64,000 nucleotides of DNA from Hofstenia miamia (taxonomy: Eukaryota > Xenacoelomorpha > Acoela), in contig SCFE01000011.1 of assembly GCA_004352715.1 (NCBI GenBank), forward strand, positions 2,487,396 to 2,551,395, written 5' to 3'. Both the position numbers and the translations under genes were made by a program. Of the stretch, positions 13,439-26,545 are shown in pieces. Position 1 is the first letter of the stretch, and the number at the start of each line of letters is the position of its first letter. The notes under the pieces were generated by a model. The model made no database searches and had not been told where the DNA came from. It saw only the letters and a program-made list of their open reading frames with translations.

Positions 13439-14939
13439 TGTTTTAATTTTATGTTAGGAACTTGAAAGCAACATTACTGAAAAAACTATGTTATTTTTCT
13501 ACAGAAAAAAAAATTTGTAGTTACATATATACATCTTGAAATAATTTAGTACAATTTTACAACAATTGTGAAGGCATTTAGACACTGATTATTGATAATG
13601 TGATTTCCAAAGTTGTGCAATTTATTGTTGGACAAAAATTCTACAGCATTAAATTAAAAAAATGAGCAAAAATAGCAAACAAATATTTTTTTTTCATTGA
13701 GTTAAAAATAATTGCATAAAAAATATCTAATGTTTCATGTCCTAGATAGTTCCTGTCTGATATACACCCATTTTAATCAATATCTGTTTTGAGATATTTA
13801 ATTATAATTTTGAGAGATTTCAAACCAATAATTTTGCGTAATTTTAATAAAAATGTTGTCTGTTTCTGTGAAATAAAAATTAATTACAAAATGATTTGTT
13901 GACTAAACAACATTCTGTTACATTTAAAATGGTAAATTCAAATTCTTCAATTAATCCCTTAGTATTGAGGTAGTCCCTGGAAGCATGTATTATTCTGTGA
14001 TTATACAGTTTTATGTGGTTACAATTTAAGCTGATATGGTTGGCACAGGTGCTCACTATTATTGATGCTGATTCTCCTGTATCTATGGTTTCTTGTAAAA
14101 CCATTCAATTTATGGTGATAGGGATTATGTTTTTATTAAGGTTGGTTGTTACAACAACCTTTCCTGCATGGCTTGAAGTTGGTGCTCTTAATACTTGAAA
14201 TCCTGCTCAGATTCAGTGTTGGATTTGTAAATGTTGCTATCATCTGTATAGTAGCATTCCTGATCAGCAATTAAATGGATAGGTTTTGTGCAGTTCATGC
14301 CTTTGTGTCCTTTCTGTCTGAAGAGTGTAATGACAAATGCAGAACCAGAAAAGAATGAAAAAGCAGAATTAACTCAACTTTAAATATTTAGACTTTTATA
14401 TCAGTTACTTACAGTGTTACTGTATGCAAAAAACTTCTTAGTTAAGTTCTGAAAAATTCTTGATGATTTTGTTCTTGGGGCTTTCAGGAACTGTCCTAAT
14501 ACAGCCTTAGGGTGTTTTATAGAAACTTGTTCCATGTCAATTCACTTGTACAAAGCACATAATTAATTACACTGTGGTTAAATCATCCCTGTTGGCTTTA
14601 ATGAATGCATGGTAATTACATGCTTTTTGTGAATGATAGAACAAAGGATAATAAACTTTGAGATAGAAATAATAAACTGAGACACATAAGGCAGCACTGC
14701 TTAATATAAGGAGTTGATCAGTTCAGTGATGGATCATTAGTATGATGCTATGTAGAATTGGTGGACTCTTCTGATCTTTTATTTAAAAGAAAATAGTTAG
14801 TTCAATTACTGATCTTGGCATTTTGTTTTGGTTGGATGCAAAGATTAATAAGAGTACATATTGGATTTTCTTAATCTTTGAAGTGACCTTCTGAGAACAA
14901 ATACTGGATTTATCATTAACTGTGTCCCCCTATTGAATC
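13439..14939. other. Intergenic stretch
   Basis: The 3' flank of the Gln-rich gene and the approach to the plus-strand LTR element. Open frames here are short and lack similarity. Part of 14700-14950 may be a decayed LTR. Confidence 0.5.
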
Positions 14940-16640
14940 TAATGATTCTAGATGGTGACCCTGACATGATTTAAGACCCATAGGAGAATGGATGGATCTC
15001 CTCTCTAGTTGCAGATTATAATTGTCACAAGAACTGTATTGTTTGAGTTTTAACATTTTGATTTTTTATGTTTCTCAGCCTTTGTTGTTCTTTTTATCTG
15101 TTGTCTCATTTTTTAATTCTTTCTGTGGTTTAGAGTTGATGGGACAGATGCCCTTGTCTGTCAACCATTGGAGTTTCTGAGCCATCCATTAATCTAACTG
15201 TTATTGATGTTCCATCATTAAGTTGTTTATAATCTACTACTGCTGCTACCATAAAAAGACCTACTTATTTGAAATTGTCCACTGTGCCTTAATTCATCTA
15301 GCTTAGCTTCCAGTTCTTCTGTAGTTCCATGTTCTGTAGTTCCTCCAATTGAGTCATTAGCAACTTGCCCCTGTATTAGTGAGTCAGTTCTACCTATTGA
15401 GTTGAATGCAAGTGAATATGCTAACATTCTCTCAGTATTGCCTAAGTTCACCAACAAGATAGATGAAATATCTAAATTATGTGATATGCTGAAGAGGGAA
15501 ATGACAGAGAGAAAGAATCCTAGGTTATGTGAACTGATTCTGAGCCATTGGAGTGAGTAATAGCTCAGCTGCAAGACAAAGTTCAAGGAACATCTGGCAT
15601 TTCTTTCTCCCACAATACTGTGAGAAGAATAATATTTTCTTTTGATCAACTTGGCTTGGCAGCAAAAGAGAACAAACCTATGAAGGTAGATTTAAAAACA
15701 AACACAGTAAATAATTTAGATAATTTATCTATACAATCCCCATTTGGGGTTTTTATGTAAATTCTATTTGTAAACTTGATTTGTTTTAACTATGTGTTTC
15801 CTTTAGAGGTCAAGTTAAAGTTTTTAGAGGAAGCTGTTTTACAACAATTTAACTTGACCTGGAATGCAATTCAAACCACCAACTCTCCTGGTTGACCTAA
15901 CTCCTGAGACATGGAAATGGTGGAAGTCTGTGTTAACTGATAGGTTACAAATCAATGAAGTATCAGAGAATGCACAAAAATTAGCCTTTTGCCAATGACA
16001 TACTGGTCCTGACTTGTATCCTTTGTTTCAAAAGTCTATAACCTTCAACAATGCGATTATTGTACTGGATCACCAATTTGACAAACCAACATGGGTAATA
16101 TATGCAAGGCATAAACTATTAAAATGTTGTGCAAAGGATGGTGAGTCTATCTTAGATTTTAGCAAGCAAATTTAGATTTTGGTTTAAACATATGAAATTA
16201 TAGTAGTGAACAAAGAGCAACATCTCATTCTACTCTTACAGGGTGCTCTAGTTTTTGTCTTGGGCTCTGAGCAAGTTAGAGTCAGGCTTCTTGAACTTAA
16301 TAACACAAAGACTCTCCCACTGGACTGCTTAAAGTCTTACTAGGCTGAAGGGACAAATACTCCTACATCACTGTCAGCACTTGACCAAGTCCTGAATGAA
16401 TCTGCAGGGATGACTATGTTTGCTGCAAATAGTAAAAAACTATTTTGATAAGCAAGCATTAGCTGTAACAATTCAAACAAGGCATTTAATCAGAGTTCAT
16501 CATGTACATTTTGTGGTCTGAAAACTCATATAAGAAGCTGTTGCCCTGCAAAGAGGGATAATTATCACAATTGCAGTAAGGTTGGGGTTTGGGGAAATGC
16601 ATGGGTAGAGGAGACTTTGTCTAGGGCACTAATTCCTCCT
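14940..16640 (+). pseudogene. Second LTR element, plus strand: primer site and decayed gag
   Basis: An LTR-like end (tgattctaga) followed by tggtgaccctgacatgat at 14953 marks a start. Downstream the plus strand holds broken coding pieces: LNASEYANILSVLPKF near 15400, PETWKWWKSVLTDRLQINE near 15910, and CTFCGLKTHIRSCC near 16505. The last is a CCHC zinc knuckle (C-x2-C-x4-H-x4-C). Several stops interrupt it. It ends where the minus-strand LTR begins, so it was probably cut by that insertion. Confidence 0.6.
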
Positions 16641-16707
16641 TCAAAAAAATGTCTGTCAAGCACCACTTCATCAGGCCTAATATATTGTTATCACTGTTCA
16701 CCTCTAT

Positions 16708-17678
16708 TGTAGAATCACAGGGGAGATCTGGCTACTCAAGCAGTACTGGGAAACTCAAGATTTAATATCAAAGGTTGCAAAGGCTACCATTGTAGAGAGC
16801 AACCTGCATTCCAGTAAAAGAAACAGCATTGTTGGTTAACCAATTTACTTAAGAAGAACATAAATTATCCATAGAGAATAGATTTCCAGCAGTGAGCAAT
16901 TCACATGGCATCAAGCCCAAACCATATCCATGAAGCCATCCTTACTCACCAAGGTGCTAATTGTGTGTCTCAAGTATTAATTTCTAGCTCAAATAAACAA
17001 TTTATCTCAGAGTTCTATTATCTCAGCTCATGTAAATAAATAATAAACCAAAAGGCACCTAATTGCTGTGCATTCACCAACAGCATAGTATATTTGCAGT
17101 GTGTTATTATTATGTGCATGTACAAAATGAAATTTTCAAATTTAAAGCTTTTATTCCCTACATGTAATTGCAGCTGTAACCTAGAGCAACCATGATTTGG
17201 GCTGTCACCATTAAGGAGCTATTTGTTGCCCCAGACCCAGTGCCATTTCCTCCCAAATTGTTGCTGGATCTTAATCAGAAATTATCAGACTAAAATCCAT
17301 GATGAAATCTAAAAAGGGTTAGCATATAAATAAATTAGAGAAGATCAAACATGATTAGAGTAAGACAAATTATATTGTGTGTTCACTACAAGTTTCTCAA
17401 GTATTTATTACAGTTTTGTAAATTACTACCTGCTTAATGTTTACAACTTGCACATGAGTTCCTTTGCAAAATTAAACAAGCAATTTCACATAGGTTTAGA
17501 TTGAGAGGACAAATAATAAATAGATCAAAATAACTACACTAAAAAATATACAAATTGATTTAAAAGAAATTGATATAAATTTATAGCATCAAATCACAAA
17601 TCATGATGTTACTTTGACATAACACTAATTTCCTGAGTGTTGAAAAAATCAAAAACAGAGGCCCTGAGTGACTCTACA
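16708..17678 (-). repeat. 3' LTR of the minus-strand Gypsy element
   Basis: About 970 bp; the inverted termini TGTAGAATCA and TGACTCTACA are visible at the two ends. It aligns along most of its length with 24808-25650 (shared blocks gttgcaaaggctac, ccaaggtgctaa, atctcagctcatgta, tctaaaaaagggtta). Confidence 0.85.
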
Positions 17679-17749
17679 CCATGAGTCACTCTGCAATGTT
17701 TAATCACTCTTTGAACTCTTCTGGCCTGTGTTCAATGGTAAGGATCCTT

Positions 17750-19530
17750 TTATTCTCTGAAATCAACCAGGTTGGTATGGGTTGAGGTGTGGACAATCTG
17801 GAAAACTTTTCTAAGCTTCAATGAGTGCTTTAATTGTGGGTGAGACTTCAACAGCAGATGAGGCCAGAATTTCCTCTTTTTAATAGAATTGCTCCAGGAA
17901 GTGCATTGTTTGCTCCAGGACAATAAGAGGAATGATTTCACCATCTCATTTAGCTTGGCACTGAGTTTCAAAAATATAATTATATCCACAATCAGGGTAA
18001 TTAAGACATTCTAGACCAAAGAATATTTCCATTTTATTAGGCCCATTGTGGTGCTGCAACAACTCAAAGAACTGAGTGGTGGATCAAGGTTTTTGTTCTA
18101 CTAGGTGGCTAGTACACAGTGGTGCATATTCTCAGTTGAAATATGGGAATTTGGTATCCATGGTCACTCCCCACATGTACTTTGTTAGAGTTTCTGAAAA
18201 GATCTTAATGTCAGTAAAGGCAATCCTGAGCTTGTTTGATATCATTGCAGGAGACAGATGTCCTAAAGGGCTACTGGCACAAATCAACCTGGCATAATAC
18301 TTTTCAATGTATTCCATTGCCTTTTTGTTCTTTCCAGGTGAGGCAGGGAAAGAGCACAAGTGAAGTAGCCAGTTCTTCAATTTCCATGAGGCTAGACAGG
18401 CTGCAATTTCATAGATGCAGCACTTAGCTAATCTCTTGTGGGTGAATTGTCTAACAGTAACTGAAGCTGAGTCTCTTGCATCAGAAAAATGGATAAGACC
18501 CAGATTGCTCCTCTCAATAATATATATCAGATGGGTGTTTTTTGGAAAATAACTTCTCTGCAATGTTCTGGTGGTCCTTCATCTCATAGGATAAATGTAG
18601 TTCTGGTAACAAGTGTTCAACAGATCTGGCATATTGCAAGGTCAGGCTATGGATGTTGATATTGCGCCACTCAGTTTCAGGGCTATGATAAGCTTTTAGT
18701 ATGTCCAGATTTCATTGATCTCTTGTAGAGTGGCTGTGCTCTGTGAAAAAGCAAAGCTGACATGAATGTCAGTGACAGTAGTGAGACCAGGGAAATTAAT
18801 GTTGATAGACTCCAGTATCTGTGCTTGGATTACAGAATTGATAATAAGATGGGTATCAACAGCTAGACAGTGTGAGGGTATTTTCTTACACATCAGTAGA
18901 TTGGTGTAGACTAACTTGGTTATGGAAATTACATTAGTATAGTACATACTAATTGGGCATTACACATTCTTATAAAGTATGGTAAAATTCTCAATTCTGA
19001 AGTGCAAACTTTCCACAGCCTTTGGTATGTTGTTTTGGTATTCTTCTTTTGATTTGTTCCATTATGTTGGACTGACAGACCTCATCAATTTTCATAAAAT
19101 AAACAAGGAGTAAATGGGAAAAATCAATATTCATCGATTCAAACTTTTGGATGCTTTGCCAGTTAGTAATAAATTGACTCAGGTTGTTAAGGTTAAATGC
19201 CTCATCAAACATTGTGTGGACTGTGCTGTGCCAATACTGACAACTTAAACCCTTTCTCATTTTAAAATCATAACAGATAATGGTATTTATTTCAGGCCTC
19301 CTCTGAGCATCAATGATGAATGGTATGAGATCAATAGAACAATTTAGCTTTTTAGAATTGTATGTCCACCTGAGCATATTTTAGGTCTCCTCTGAAATGT
19401 TGTCATGCACAAACCAAATTGCTTTATTGGTGGCAATGAAATATGGATTAAGTGTCCCATCCCCAACTCTTGAAATCTTCTTTCTTCATTCTTCATTCTT
19501 CCTGGATTTGACACTAGCAGAATCAAAAGG
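17750..19530 (-). pseudogene. Post-integrase region of the Gypsy element, unrecognised
   Basis: Between integrase and the 3' LTR the minus strand keeps several open stretches (17750-17989, 18132-18563, 18696-18947, 18991-19377, 19344-19526) in shifting frames. This suggests one decayed ORF. No reverse-transcriptase or integrase motif is present. An envelope-like third ORF is possible by position, but I see no convincing signal peptide, furin site or fusion segment. The region could equally be a non-envelope accessory ORF. Confidence 0.45.
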
Positions 19531-19634
19531 AGAGGGGCTGGGGATTGAGGGGGTTATCAAGTCACTTTTGGGCAGGTTAAGATTTGCAATGTTCATAAAA
19601 GGAGCATGGGTATCACTAACAATTTGCTCCTCTG

Positions 19635-19769
19635 GCTCACATAAGGCGAGTTGTCACTCTACATAGTTGCCAGAGGTCTGCTCATGCAAGGTGAGTTGTT
19701 GCCCTGCATAGTTATGGGAATCTTGCTCACATAATGCAAGTTGTCACCCTACATAGTTGTGAGGCCTGG
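19635..19769 (-). repeat. 45-bp tandem repeat, three units, in Gypsy coding region
   Basis: Three consecutive 45-bp units start gctcacataaggcgag, gctcatgcaaggtgag and gctcacataatgcaag. Forty-five bases is 15 codons. On the minus strand the units keep one frame with a repeated NSPYVS/NSPCMS-like core, broken by TAG codons that look like mutated CAG. It is a decayed protein repeat downstream of integrase. Confidence 0.75.
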
Positions 19770-19924
19770 ATACCAGATCATCTTAATGTCTCCCTCATTT
19801 GTTTGCTCTGCTCTCATCAGTGGGAATCTCTCTCATCTCATCCCATCTGCACAAGGTTTGTCTGGCCACCATCTCACTCATCTCTGGGTTGGTGGTTGAT
19901 TTTCATGTCACTTCATCTATTTGC

Positions 19925-21328
19925 CTATTTGGCTTGGTTGCTAAATAGAGATATAAGATTTAAATCCACTTTGTGGGTCAAGATAATTTTTGTCATAGGC
20001 CTTACATTTAGGCAAATATAGGTATCAGTACTCTTGCTACTATTTACTAGATTGGAATCAAAATTGATTTCAGTGAGGTCATCTTCCTCACATTCAGTTG
20101 AATTATTATAAGTTTTGTAATAATCAATTCCATTATCAACAATTGTAAATTTGTTGTTGTTGTTGATAACTACATTTTCAATATCTCTGACAGCTCTTTT
20201 GAGCCTCTGAAAGTGGGTGGTTTTCCCATTACTCAATAAATAAGTGTGGTGATCTAACACATTTAGTAATTGTAAATGGGCCTTGCAATTAGTCACAAGT
20301 TTGTGGACCTGATTCTACTCTATGATCTGGTGAGGAAAGTAGGTGAAAACTTTGTCTCCTTGCTTATGTGGTTATCTGTGCAACTACTGATTGAAATTAT
20401 GCTTCTGGCAGATCACTGACTGGTTGGCATTTTGACAGATCATTAAGTGCACCTCCTGCATCTCATGTAACATATGATCAATGTATTTCTCCAGACTAAG
20501 CTCATGATATTCTGGGTACATAATAGATAAAGGCGTACTGACATTGTGGCCAAACATGGCTTTGAAGGGTCTTACCTTCATCATAGATGCACAGCTGTGT
20601 TATAAAAATACTCTATGGCTTTGATGACATGCTTCTGATTAATCCTAGCAGCTTTAGAGAGAGCAACATAAATTAACCTAATTAAACTGTGGTTTAGTTG
20701 CTCCACAACACCATTCAACTGTGGATGGTAGGCAACTGTAAATTTTTGTAAGATCTTGAGTTCCTTTGTAAGAGTTTCCATGAGGTGATTATCAAATTTT
20801 GGGCTGTGATCAGATATTAAATACTCCATAGGGCCAAATTTGAGGACCCATTCCTTTACAATTTTCTCACCAATGATGTCAGCAGTGGTACTATCTAAGG
20901 GGACCAATCTAGCATATTTTGTGAAGTGATTGATCATGATGAGAAGATACTGGAATCCTTCATCATTGTGAGACAATTTCTCCAGGTCCATGTGGACTAC
21001 CTTGAAATGAAAATGACCCATTCCTTGTAAAAGGCAAGTCTCACACTTGTTGATGACATTGAGAATGGCAGTGTGAAATCCAATCATCACATAAAAAGCA
21101 TTAAAGGTACTTTCCATTTGGATGATCCCTAAGTGTTCCATGCTTGTGAATGTATCTGACTAAGTCATGAGAGAAGTACTCTGGTACAGCAAGGCAGTTG
21201 TTCTGGGTTATGGTATAGAGTAAGCCACTTTCATTTATTCCCCAGTTATAGCATTTAAAGTAATGATTTACAACAAGGCTGAGAGGATAGATCAGGTTCC
21301 TCAGCCTCTGAATTATTTCTGAGAGCAC
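19925..21328 (-). pseudogene. Gypsy integrase, broken by frameshifts
   Basis: From 21328 downward: an N-terminal His/His segment, then CETC of the HHCC zinc site, then the catalytic core (20581-21141) with VVHMDLEKL, LISDHSPKF and NGVVEQLNHS. These supply the D, D, E triad at residues 52, 111 and 147 of that open frame. The C-terminal part (20384-20584) contains the KAMFGHN block. A GPY/F-like segment LNVLDHHTYLLSNGKTTHF follows at about 20220-20290. The reading frame changes between the parts. Confidence 0.88.
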
Positions 21329-21805
21329 TTTATTATGCTGTTATCATGACACAATCTCCTCTTCAGTGATTTCTTCCTTAATTAAAACAGGTAGGATTGC
21401 TTTACCATGCTGGTCAGCACTAATCTCCAGTAGGAGCTCATACTTGTTAAGAGGTATAAACCCAAAAGGTGTCTTTTTGCCAAGCAGCTTTTGTAAATCT
21501 CATTCATAATTTGGAGGGCAGTCCATTAGTCCATGTTAAGATGGAGTCTCCCAGAGCAATGTTGAATAGAAAAAGTGAAATAATGCAAATACACTATCCA
21601 TCATGTTACTATGTTCAATTTGTTGCCAGAGAATTTCCTTAGCCATGCCAAGGCACTGCTATATGTCCTGACAGTAAAGGCTCTAATAAGGATGAAATAA
21701 TTGAACTTTTTTTTCAAGCTCTACACTAAAGGCCAGCATCTCTGACTTAGTTGCTCCATAATTCAGTTCAGCTGAAGTATTAGACTGGGCTCTCTATGTC
21801 CTCAA

Positions 21806-22699
21806 TTACCTGACTGAGTATGCCACTAATAGTGACAGCACAGCATCACAATCAACTATGAATTCCTGTGTGTAAACAGGTGTGTTGAGGCTGGGAATCT
21901 TCTGAAGTTCCAACTTCACAGCATCCAATTCCCCTTGCTCAGGCCATGCCCATTTAAACTTGATGTTATACTTCAGCAGGTGTGAGATGTGCTTGGTCTT
22001 ATTAGCCAGCTCAGGGATAAATGTTCCATAATAATTTAAGAAGCCCATGAGCCTTTGCACATCTTTCCAGGATTGTGGTGTTTCAATCTTATCCAAGTAA
22101 TCCTTTGCATCAGGCTTTATAGAGATTTGACTAGGCTCAATAACTTGTCACAGAAAAGTGACTTGAGGTTGTATGAGAGCACACTTATTTCCATTAACAC
22201 TCAAACCAGCTTCATAAAGGATGATAAGAGTTCTATCCAATTTCTCTAGATGTTTGCTAAACAAGTTACTTGCCACAAAGATATCATCCATGTATGCTGA
22301 GATTCCTTGTTCTCATATATTGGCTCCATTCCTTAAGATGTGGTTGACATAGCACTGAAATGTTGCCAGGGCATTACACAGCCCAAAATCCATGTATTTC
22401 CATTCAAAGAGGCCATATGATGTAATAAAGGCAGTCTTCAAGATATCTGTCAGCTTCATTGGGATCTGACAGTAGGCCTTACAAAGGTCCAAACAGGAGA
22501 AAAGCATTAAGCAGATGGCATTGTATAACAAGCCCTCTATCCATGGAAGTGGATATGCATCCTTAACTGTTATATCATTAAGCTTCCTGAAGCCAATACA
22601 AAGATGATATTTTTCACCCTGTTTAATAAAAACAGTATGAGCAGCATAAGGACTGTTGCTGCTTTGAATGATTCCACTTTCAATTAAATCATTTAGCAT
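21806..22699 (-). pseudogene. Gypsy reverse transcriptase and start of RNase H
   Basis: 22313-22699 gives GIIQSSNSPYAAHTVFIK, FRKLNDITVKDAYPLP and CLDLCKAYCQIPM, the latter with the first catalytic Asp, then FGLCNALATFQ. After a stop, AYMDDIFVASNL (YMDD codons at 22283-22294) supplies the catalytic pair. 21806-22096 holds the RT connection WKDVQRLMGFLNYY and a degraded RNase H beginning (FIVDCDAVLS instead of the usual DTDAS). Confidence 0.92.
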
Positions 22700-23435
22700 T
22701 TGCTTGTAATTATCTTTAAGACTATTAGGAACTCTCTGAACATTCAGGTGTATAGGTCAATCATGCTTGGTTTCTATAGAGTGCTGTTTTCCAAAGGTTT
22801 CACCCATGCTAATAGTTCTGTAGTTGAACACCTCATTCTACCTATGTAACAACTTCACTAGTGAGTCATGTTCCTCTAAACTGAGATGAGGATGTGACTT
22901 GGTAGAAACAGTAGGAATCCAGACAGCTGTAAGAATCAGTAAATAAGCAGCTGCTCTGTGTTCTAACCAAACAGTAGTGGCAATAATCTCCAAGGTGGTG
23001 GGGTCAAAACGGACTAGAGAGTTTGAGCTATTCAGAATAGTGACGCATATTTTGCCATCCTTAATGTGGCACAGGTCAGGCAAAAACTTGATGCCTTTGA
23101 AGTACTTTCCCTTTTGGCCAGTGACAATGACGTCACCTACATACTTGGGTTCAGTGATAATGGCAACTCTCTTCCAGTGTCACAGTTATATTGCAACAGC
23201 TTTGATGAACTTAAAAGAAATTTCTTCACCAGGAGTGTTTGTCAGCTCCTGTGGAACCTCACTTTCTCAAATTGAAATCATATTCTTCCTGTAGTTAGTC
23301 AATGACACAGGCATTCCTTTCCAAAAAATTACTCTGTAGAATAATATCATAGGGCAGAGTCTGGTCATGTGTGTCAACAACAACCAAATCCACTGAGAAA
23401 TGTTCTTGGTGGATCTGTAGTTCAACATTATGCAC

Positions 23436-23645
23436 TCAGCCTTTCACAGAGATGGTGTTGCCTGAGGCATCAAGATTACAGATTGCTAGAGGGTCCAACT
23501 CATCTTGGTTCATACATAGTTTATGACAGCACTCATTGCTTATAATTGATGCAGAGGCTCTGGTATCAATAGTAGCATTGATTAGCACTCCATTAATGTC
23601 AAACGATTGCAAAATTTCATTGATTTTACCAGTAAACTTGGGCAA
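23436..23645 (-). pseudogene. Gypsy aspartic protease remnant
   Basis: The segment contains INATIDTRASASIIS. The active-site triad is normally DT/SG; here the glycine is Arg (DTRAS), which should abolish activity. Position between gag and RT fits. Unassigned coding sequence (22838-23083) lies between it and RT. Confidence 0.75.
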
Positions 23646-23699
23646 TATGGAATGGTGGTTGAAGCAGTTAACAGTTTCACTTCCACTAGGTTCAAGCTT

Positions 23700-24266
23700 A
23701 AGAATTGACTGAGTGAACTATGGCCAGCTAGTTGTCATGGACCTGCTAGGTTCACTCAGAGACTTTGGGGTAGTAATACAAAAACAGTAGGCACAAATGA
23801 AGTGTTGACAGGTGCAGCAAGCAAAAAGGTCATGACCAGCACACAAGAACTGGGAGTAGCTATAGTAGTTAGCATTGACACTTAAGTTAAGGCAGACTGT
23901 GTAAAAGTGTGACTGCAGCTTGTAAGCAAAGTAGCTGTCATTACAAAATTAGGTGTTGAAGAATTGGTAGTAGGCCAGTGGGGCACCTGGGAGGTGTGCT
24001 AAAACATGTTGAATGACAGTATCAGTGAAATGAGCACTAAATGCATCAAGAACTTCATTAAGAATGTTGCAAGTTACATACTCTGAATTTCCAGGTGGGG
24101 GAGAAGGCTGGTGAGGAGGTGTGCTCTTCTTAGAAGTTGGCTGTGGAGATGCAGATGGTGGAGGAGTGAAATGCTGAATTTGCAATTCCAGAGAAGTAAT
24201 AGCGTCAATTAATCTCTTCTCCCTGTGCAAGGCTGCAGACTCTTGTAGCCATAGTTCAGTTTGCAA
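23700..24266 (-). pseudogene. Gypsy gag-like region with Pro-rich and Cys/His-rich parts
   Basis: 23949-24266 encodes a coiled segment (LHREKRLIDAITSLELQIQ), a Pro-rich linker (TPPPSASPQPTSKKSTPPHQ) and a short helical part. About 23760-23860, in another frame, gives a dense Cys/His cluster, CAGHDLFACCTCQHFICAYC. That is not a CCHC retroviral knuckle and looks more like a multi-zinc treble-clef-type cluster. It may be a distinctive feature of this family; frame changes make it uncertain. Confidence 0.55.
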
Positions 24267-24788
24267 GGAGTCAATTTGTTGTTCACAGTTGGTTCACATT
24301 AAGGATTGTTGTAAAGGGGCATCTGTGAGTTGTGCAAGGGGTACAGTCCTGACCAACAGCACTTGCATTGGGAATGCTCCATGAGGGAATCCCATTATAA
24401 GAAAAGCTATCCATAATAGACAATAAAGAAAAGAATCAAGAAAAAATTCAAGAACAATCCAATAAGCAATTTGAGAGTATACTTCAGAGAGTTAGTAGAC
24501 AAAAACTAAACTGGTAGACAGCATGGTAGGGGTTTGGTACTAAATCCAAATGCTAGAAGAAAGAAGCAACAATAAGGTAACAACAAAAATGAGCTTAGAA
24601 CATCATTAGAGTTTGGTTACAGCTCTAGAAAACATCAGAGTCACTATGTAGAATCACCTAAACTCTTTCTTGCATGCATACATGTTTCATGACAGGAGTA
24701 CATCTCCTAGCATCACTTTGCCTGTAAACTGAAATAAGACTGTGTCAGGTAAGACCATGTAGTTTAACTGACACTCCTATGGGCTTGA

Positions 24789-24807
24789 GATCACCTCAGG
24801 GTCACCA
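24789..24807 (-). other. Primer-binding site of the Gypsy element
   Basis: Directly inside the 5' LTR the minus strand reads TGGTGACCCTGAGG, starting with the TGG that pairs with tRNA CCA. The same motif, TGGTGACCCTGACATGAT, follows an LTR-like end at 14953 on the plus strand. Confidence 0.65.
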
Positions 24808-25650
24808 TGTAGAATCACAGGGGAGCTCAACTACTCTAGTGGTACTAAGATACTCAATGGTTTAGACAGAAGGTTGCAAAGGCTACTATCACAGTGAGTG
24901 ACCCACATTCTAACAGAACAATAAAGATATCAGTAACTAGAAAGATCCATCAAGATTTCACTTCCAATGACAACCAAGCAGAGAATTCCAAACTTGCCAA
25001 GGTGCTAAATTATGTGTCTCTAGTTGTTAATTTCTATCTTAATAAAACAGATCTCATTAGTTCTTATCTCAGCTCATGTAATAAGAAAAAATAGCATGTA
25101 ATTGCCATGCTTTCACATTAACTGACAGTTTATTATCATCACAGTGTATAATTATAATGTGCATGTTCAAATTGCAATGATTGTTTACAAGTTGTTATTC
25201 TGTACACATAGACATAGACTTAACCTAATTCTGTCCACAATTTGGGCTGCCTGCTGGAATAGAGCAAGTTGTCACCCTAAACTTGGAGAAGTAACTCCCA
25301 AATTGTTGGCACAGACTTAAGCAATTATTATTATCAAATTCATAACAATGTCTAAAAAAGGGTTAGTAAATTGAAGGAAATGCATTTGAGTGAGACAACG
25401 TTTATTTGGCATTTGCTACAGATCTCTCATGTATTTATACAATATGATCAAAATATTACCTGTATTGTTTACACTTTTCTATGACATGAGTTCCCTCACA
25501 AAATTAAAGAGCAATTACATGTCTGCATAAATTTGAGAGGACAACAAATTTAATATTGAAATACTACACTTGATCTAAATTAATTACATCAAAATGACGT
25601 CATCACTTCTAAAATCAAGTGCAAAATTAAGCTTGAATTTACAAAGTTAA
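24808..25650 (-). repeat. 5' LTR of the Gypsy element (main part)
   Basis: Same orientation and family as 16708-17678. Its last about 50 bases are displaced to 26546-26596 (ending gactctaca) by the nested inverted LTR. Together they restore the expected LTR end. Confidence 0.8.
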
Positions 25651-26545
25651 TGTATAGTAACTCAGGGCCCTTCTCTATTTTTATTTATTCAATTATTGGC
25701 ACTCTCTAATTAATTCAGTGCTATTTACTACCTTTGATTTAGTGATTTTATACATTTGCTGTTTTTTTGAACTTAAGTTTTGAATTTAGTAGCTGTCCCC
25801 TCAAGTTAGAGATTACGTGTAATTGCTCATTTAATTTGTGAGGGAAACAAGTGTATTTTTGTAAAACAGTAAATATTTACCTTTTCTTGTAATGAATAGG
25901 GAACTTACTGTTAGCAAATGTCAAATAAATTTCATTCTCACTAGATAACATTTGCTTTTTCTTTCATTATTACTATACTACCATTTTTAGATTTGGTATC
26001 ATTTAAAATGATAATAAACCTGTAAGGTCTGGCAATAATGTGGGAGGAACTCCACTGTGCCTGGGATGATAACTTGCTCCTTGACAGATGTGAGCCCATA
26101 TTGTGGTCACTTTAGGCGACAAATAGGCATAGGGAATAAAAGAACTATGAAATCTATTGATCAAACATGCACATACTATCACACAATGCAAATATATTAT
26201 GCCATTGGCATACATGAAAATGTGGTAATTACATGTTATTTAATATCTATTTTACATGAGCTGAGATAACAAACACTGAGCTAAATTTGTTTTATTGAGC
26301 AAGTAATTAAACTTGAGACACATGATTAGCACCTTGGATGGTAAGGATGGATTCCAATGATTTGGCTTTGGTGAGATGCAGTGTGAATTGGTCACTACAT
26401 GAACTGCCACATTGGAAAGGATCATTTAATTTTTCTACAGTGAAATTGGCGAACTACCAATCTTCATTTGTTTTATTGGAATAAAGGCTGCTCTCAGTTA
26501 TGGTAATTCTTCACAACCTGCTAGACACAGACCACTGATTCTACA
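25651..26545 (+). repeat. Nested solo LTR in inverted orientation
   Basis: Begins TGTATAGTAACTCAGGGCC and ends TGATTCTACA. It matches the reverse complement of the neighbouring LTR (for example acatgagctgagataa, cttgagacacatgattagca, gtaattgctc). The flanks are ttaa on the left and ttat on the right, close to a 4-bp target duplication. It has no internal region, so it is a solo LTR of the same family inserted into the 5' LTR. Confidence 0.75.

Noticed and set aside
17750-19377. Envelope gene after the integrase
   Set aside because: Position fits, but no signal peptide, fusion segment or transmembrane anchor could be read; kept as unrecognised.
19635-19769. CRISPR-like array
   Set aside because: Only three contiguous diverged units, no spacers, in eukaryotic retrotransposon coding sequence.
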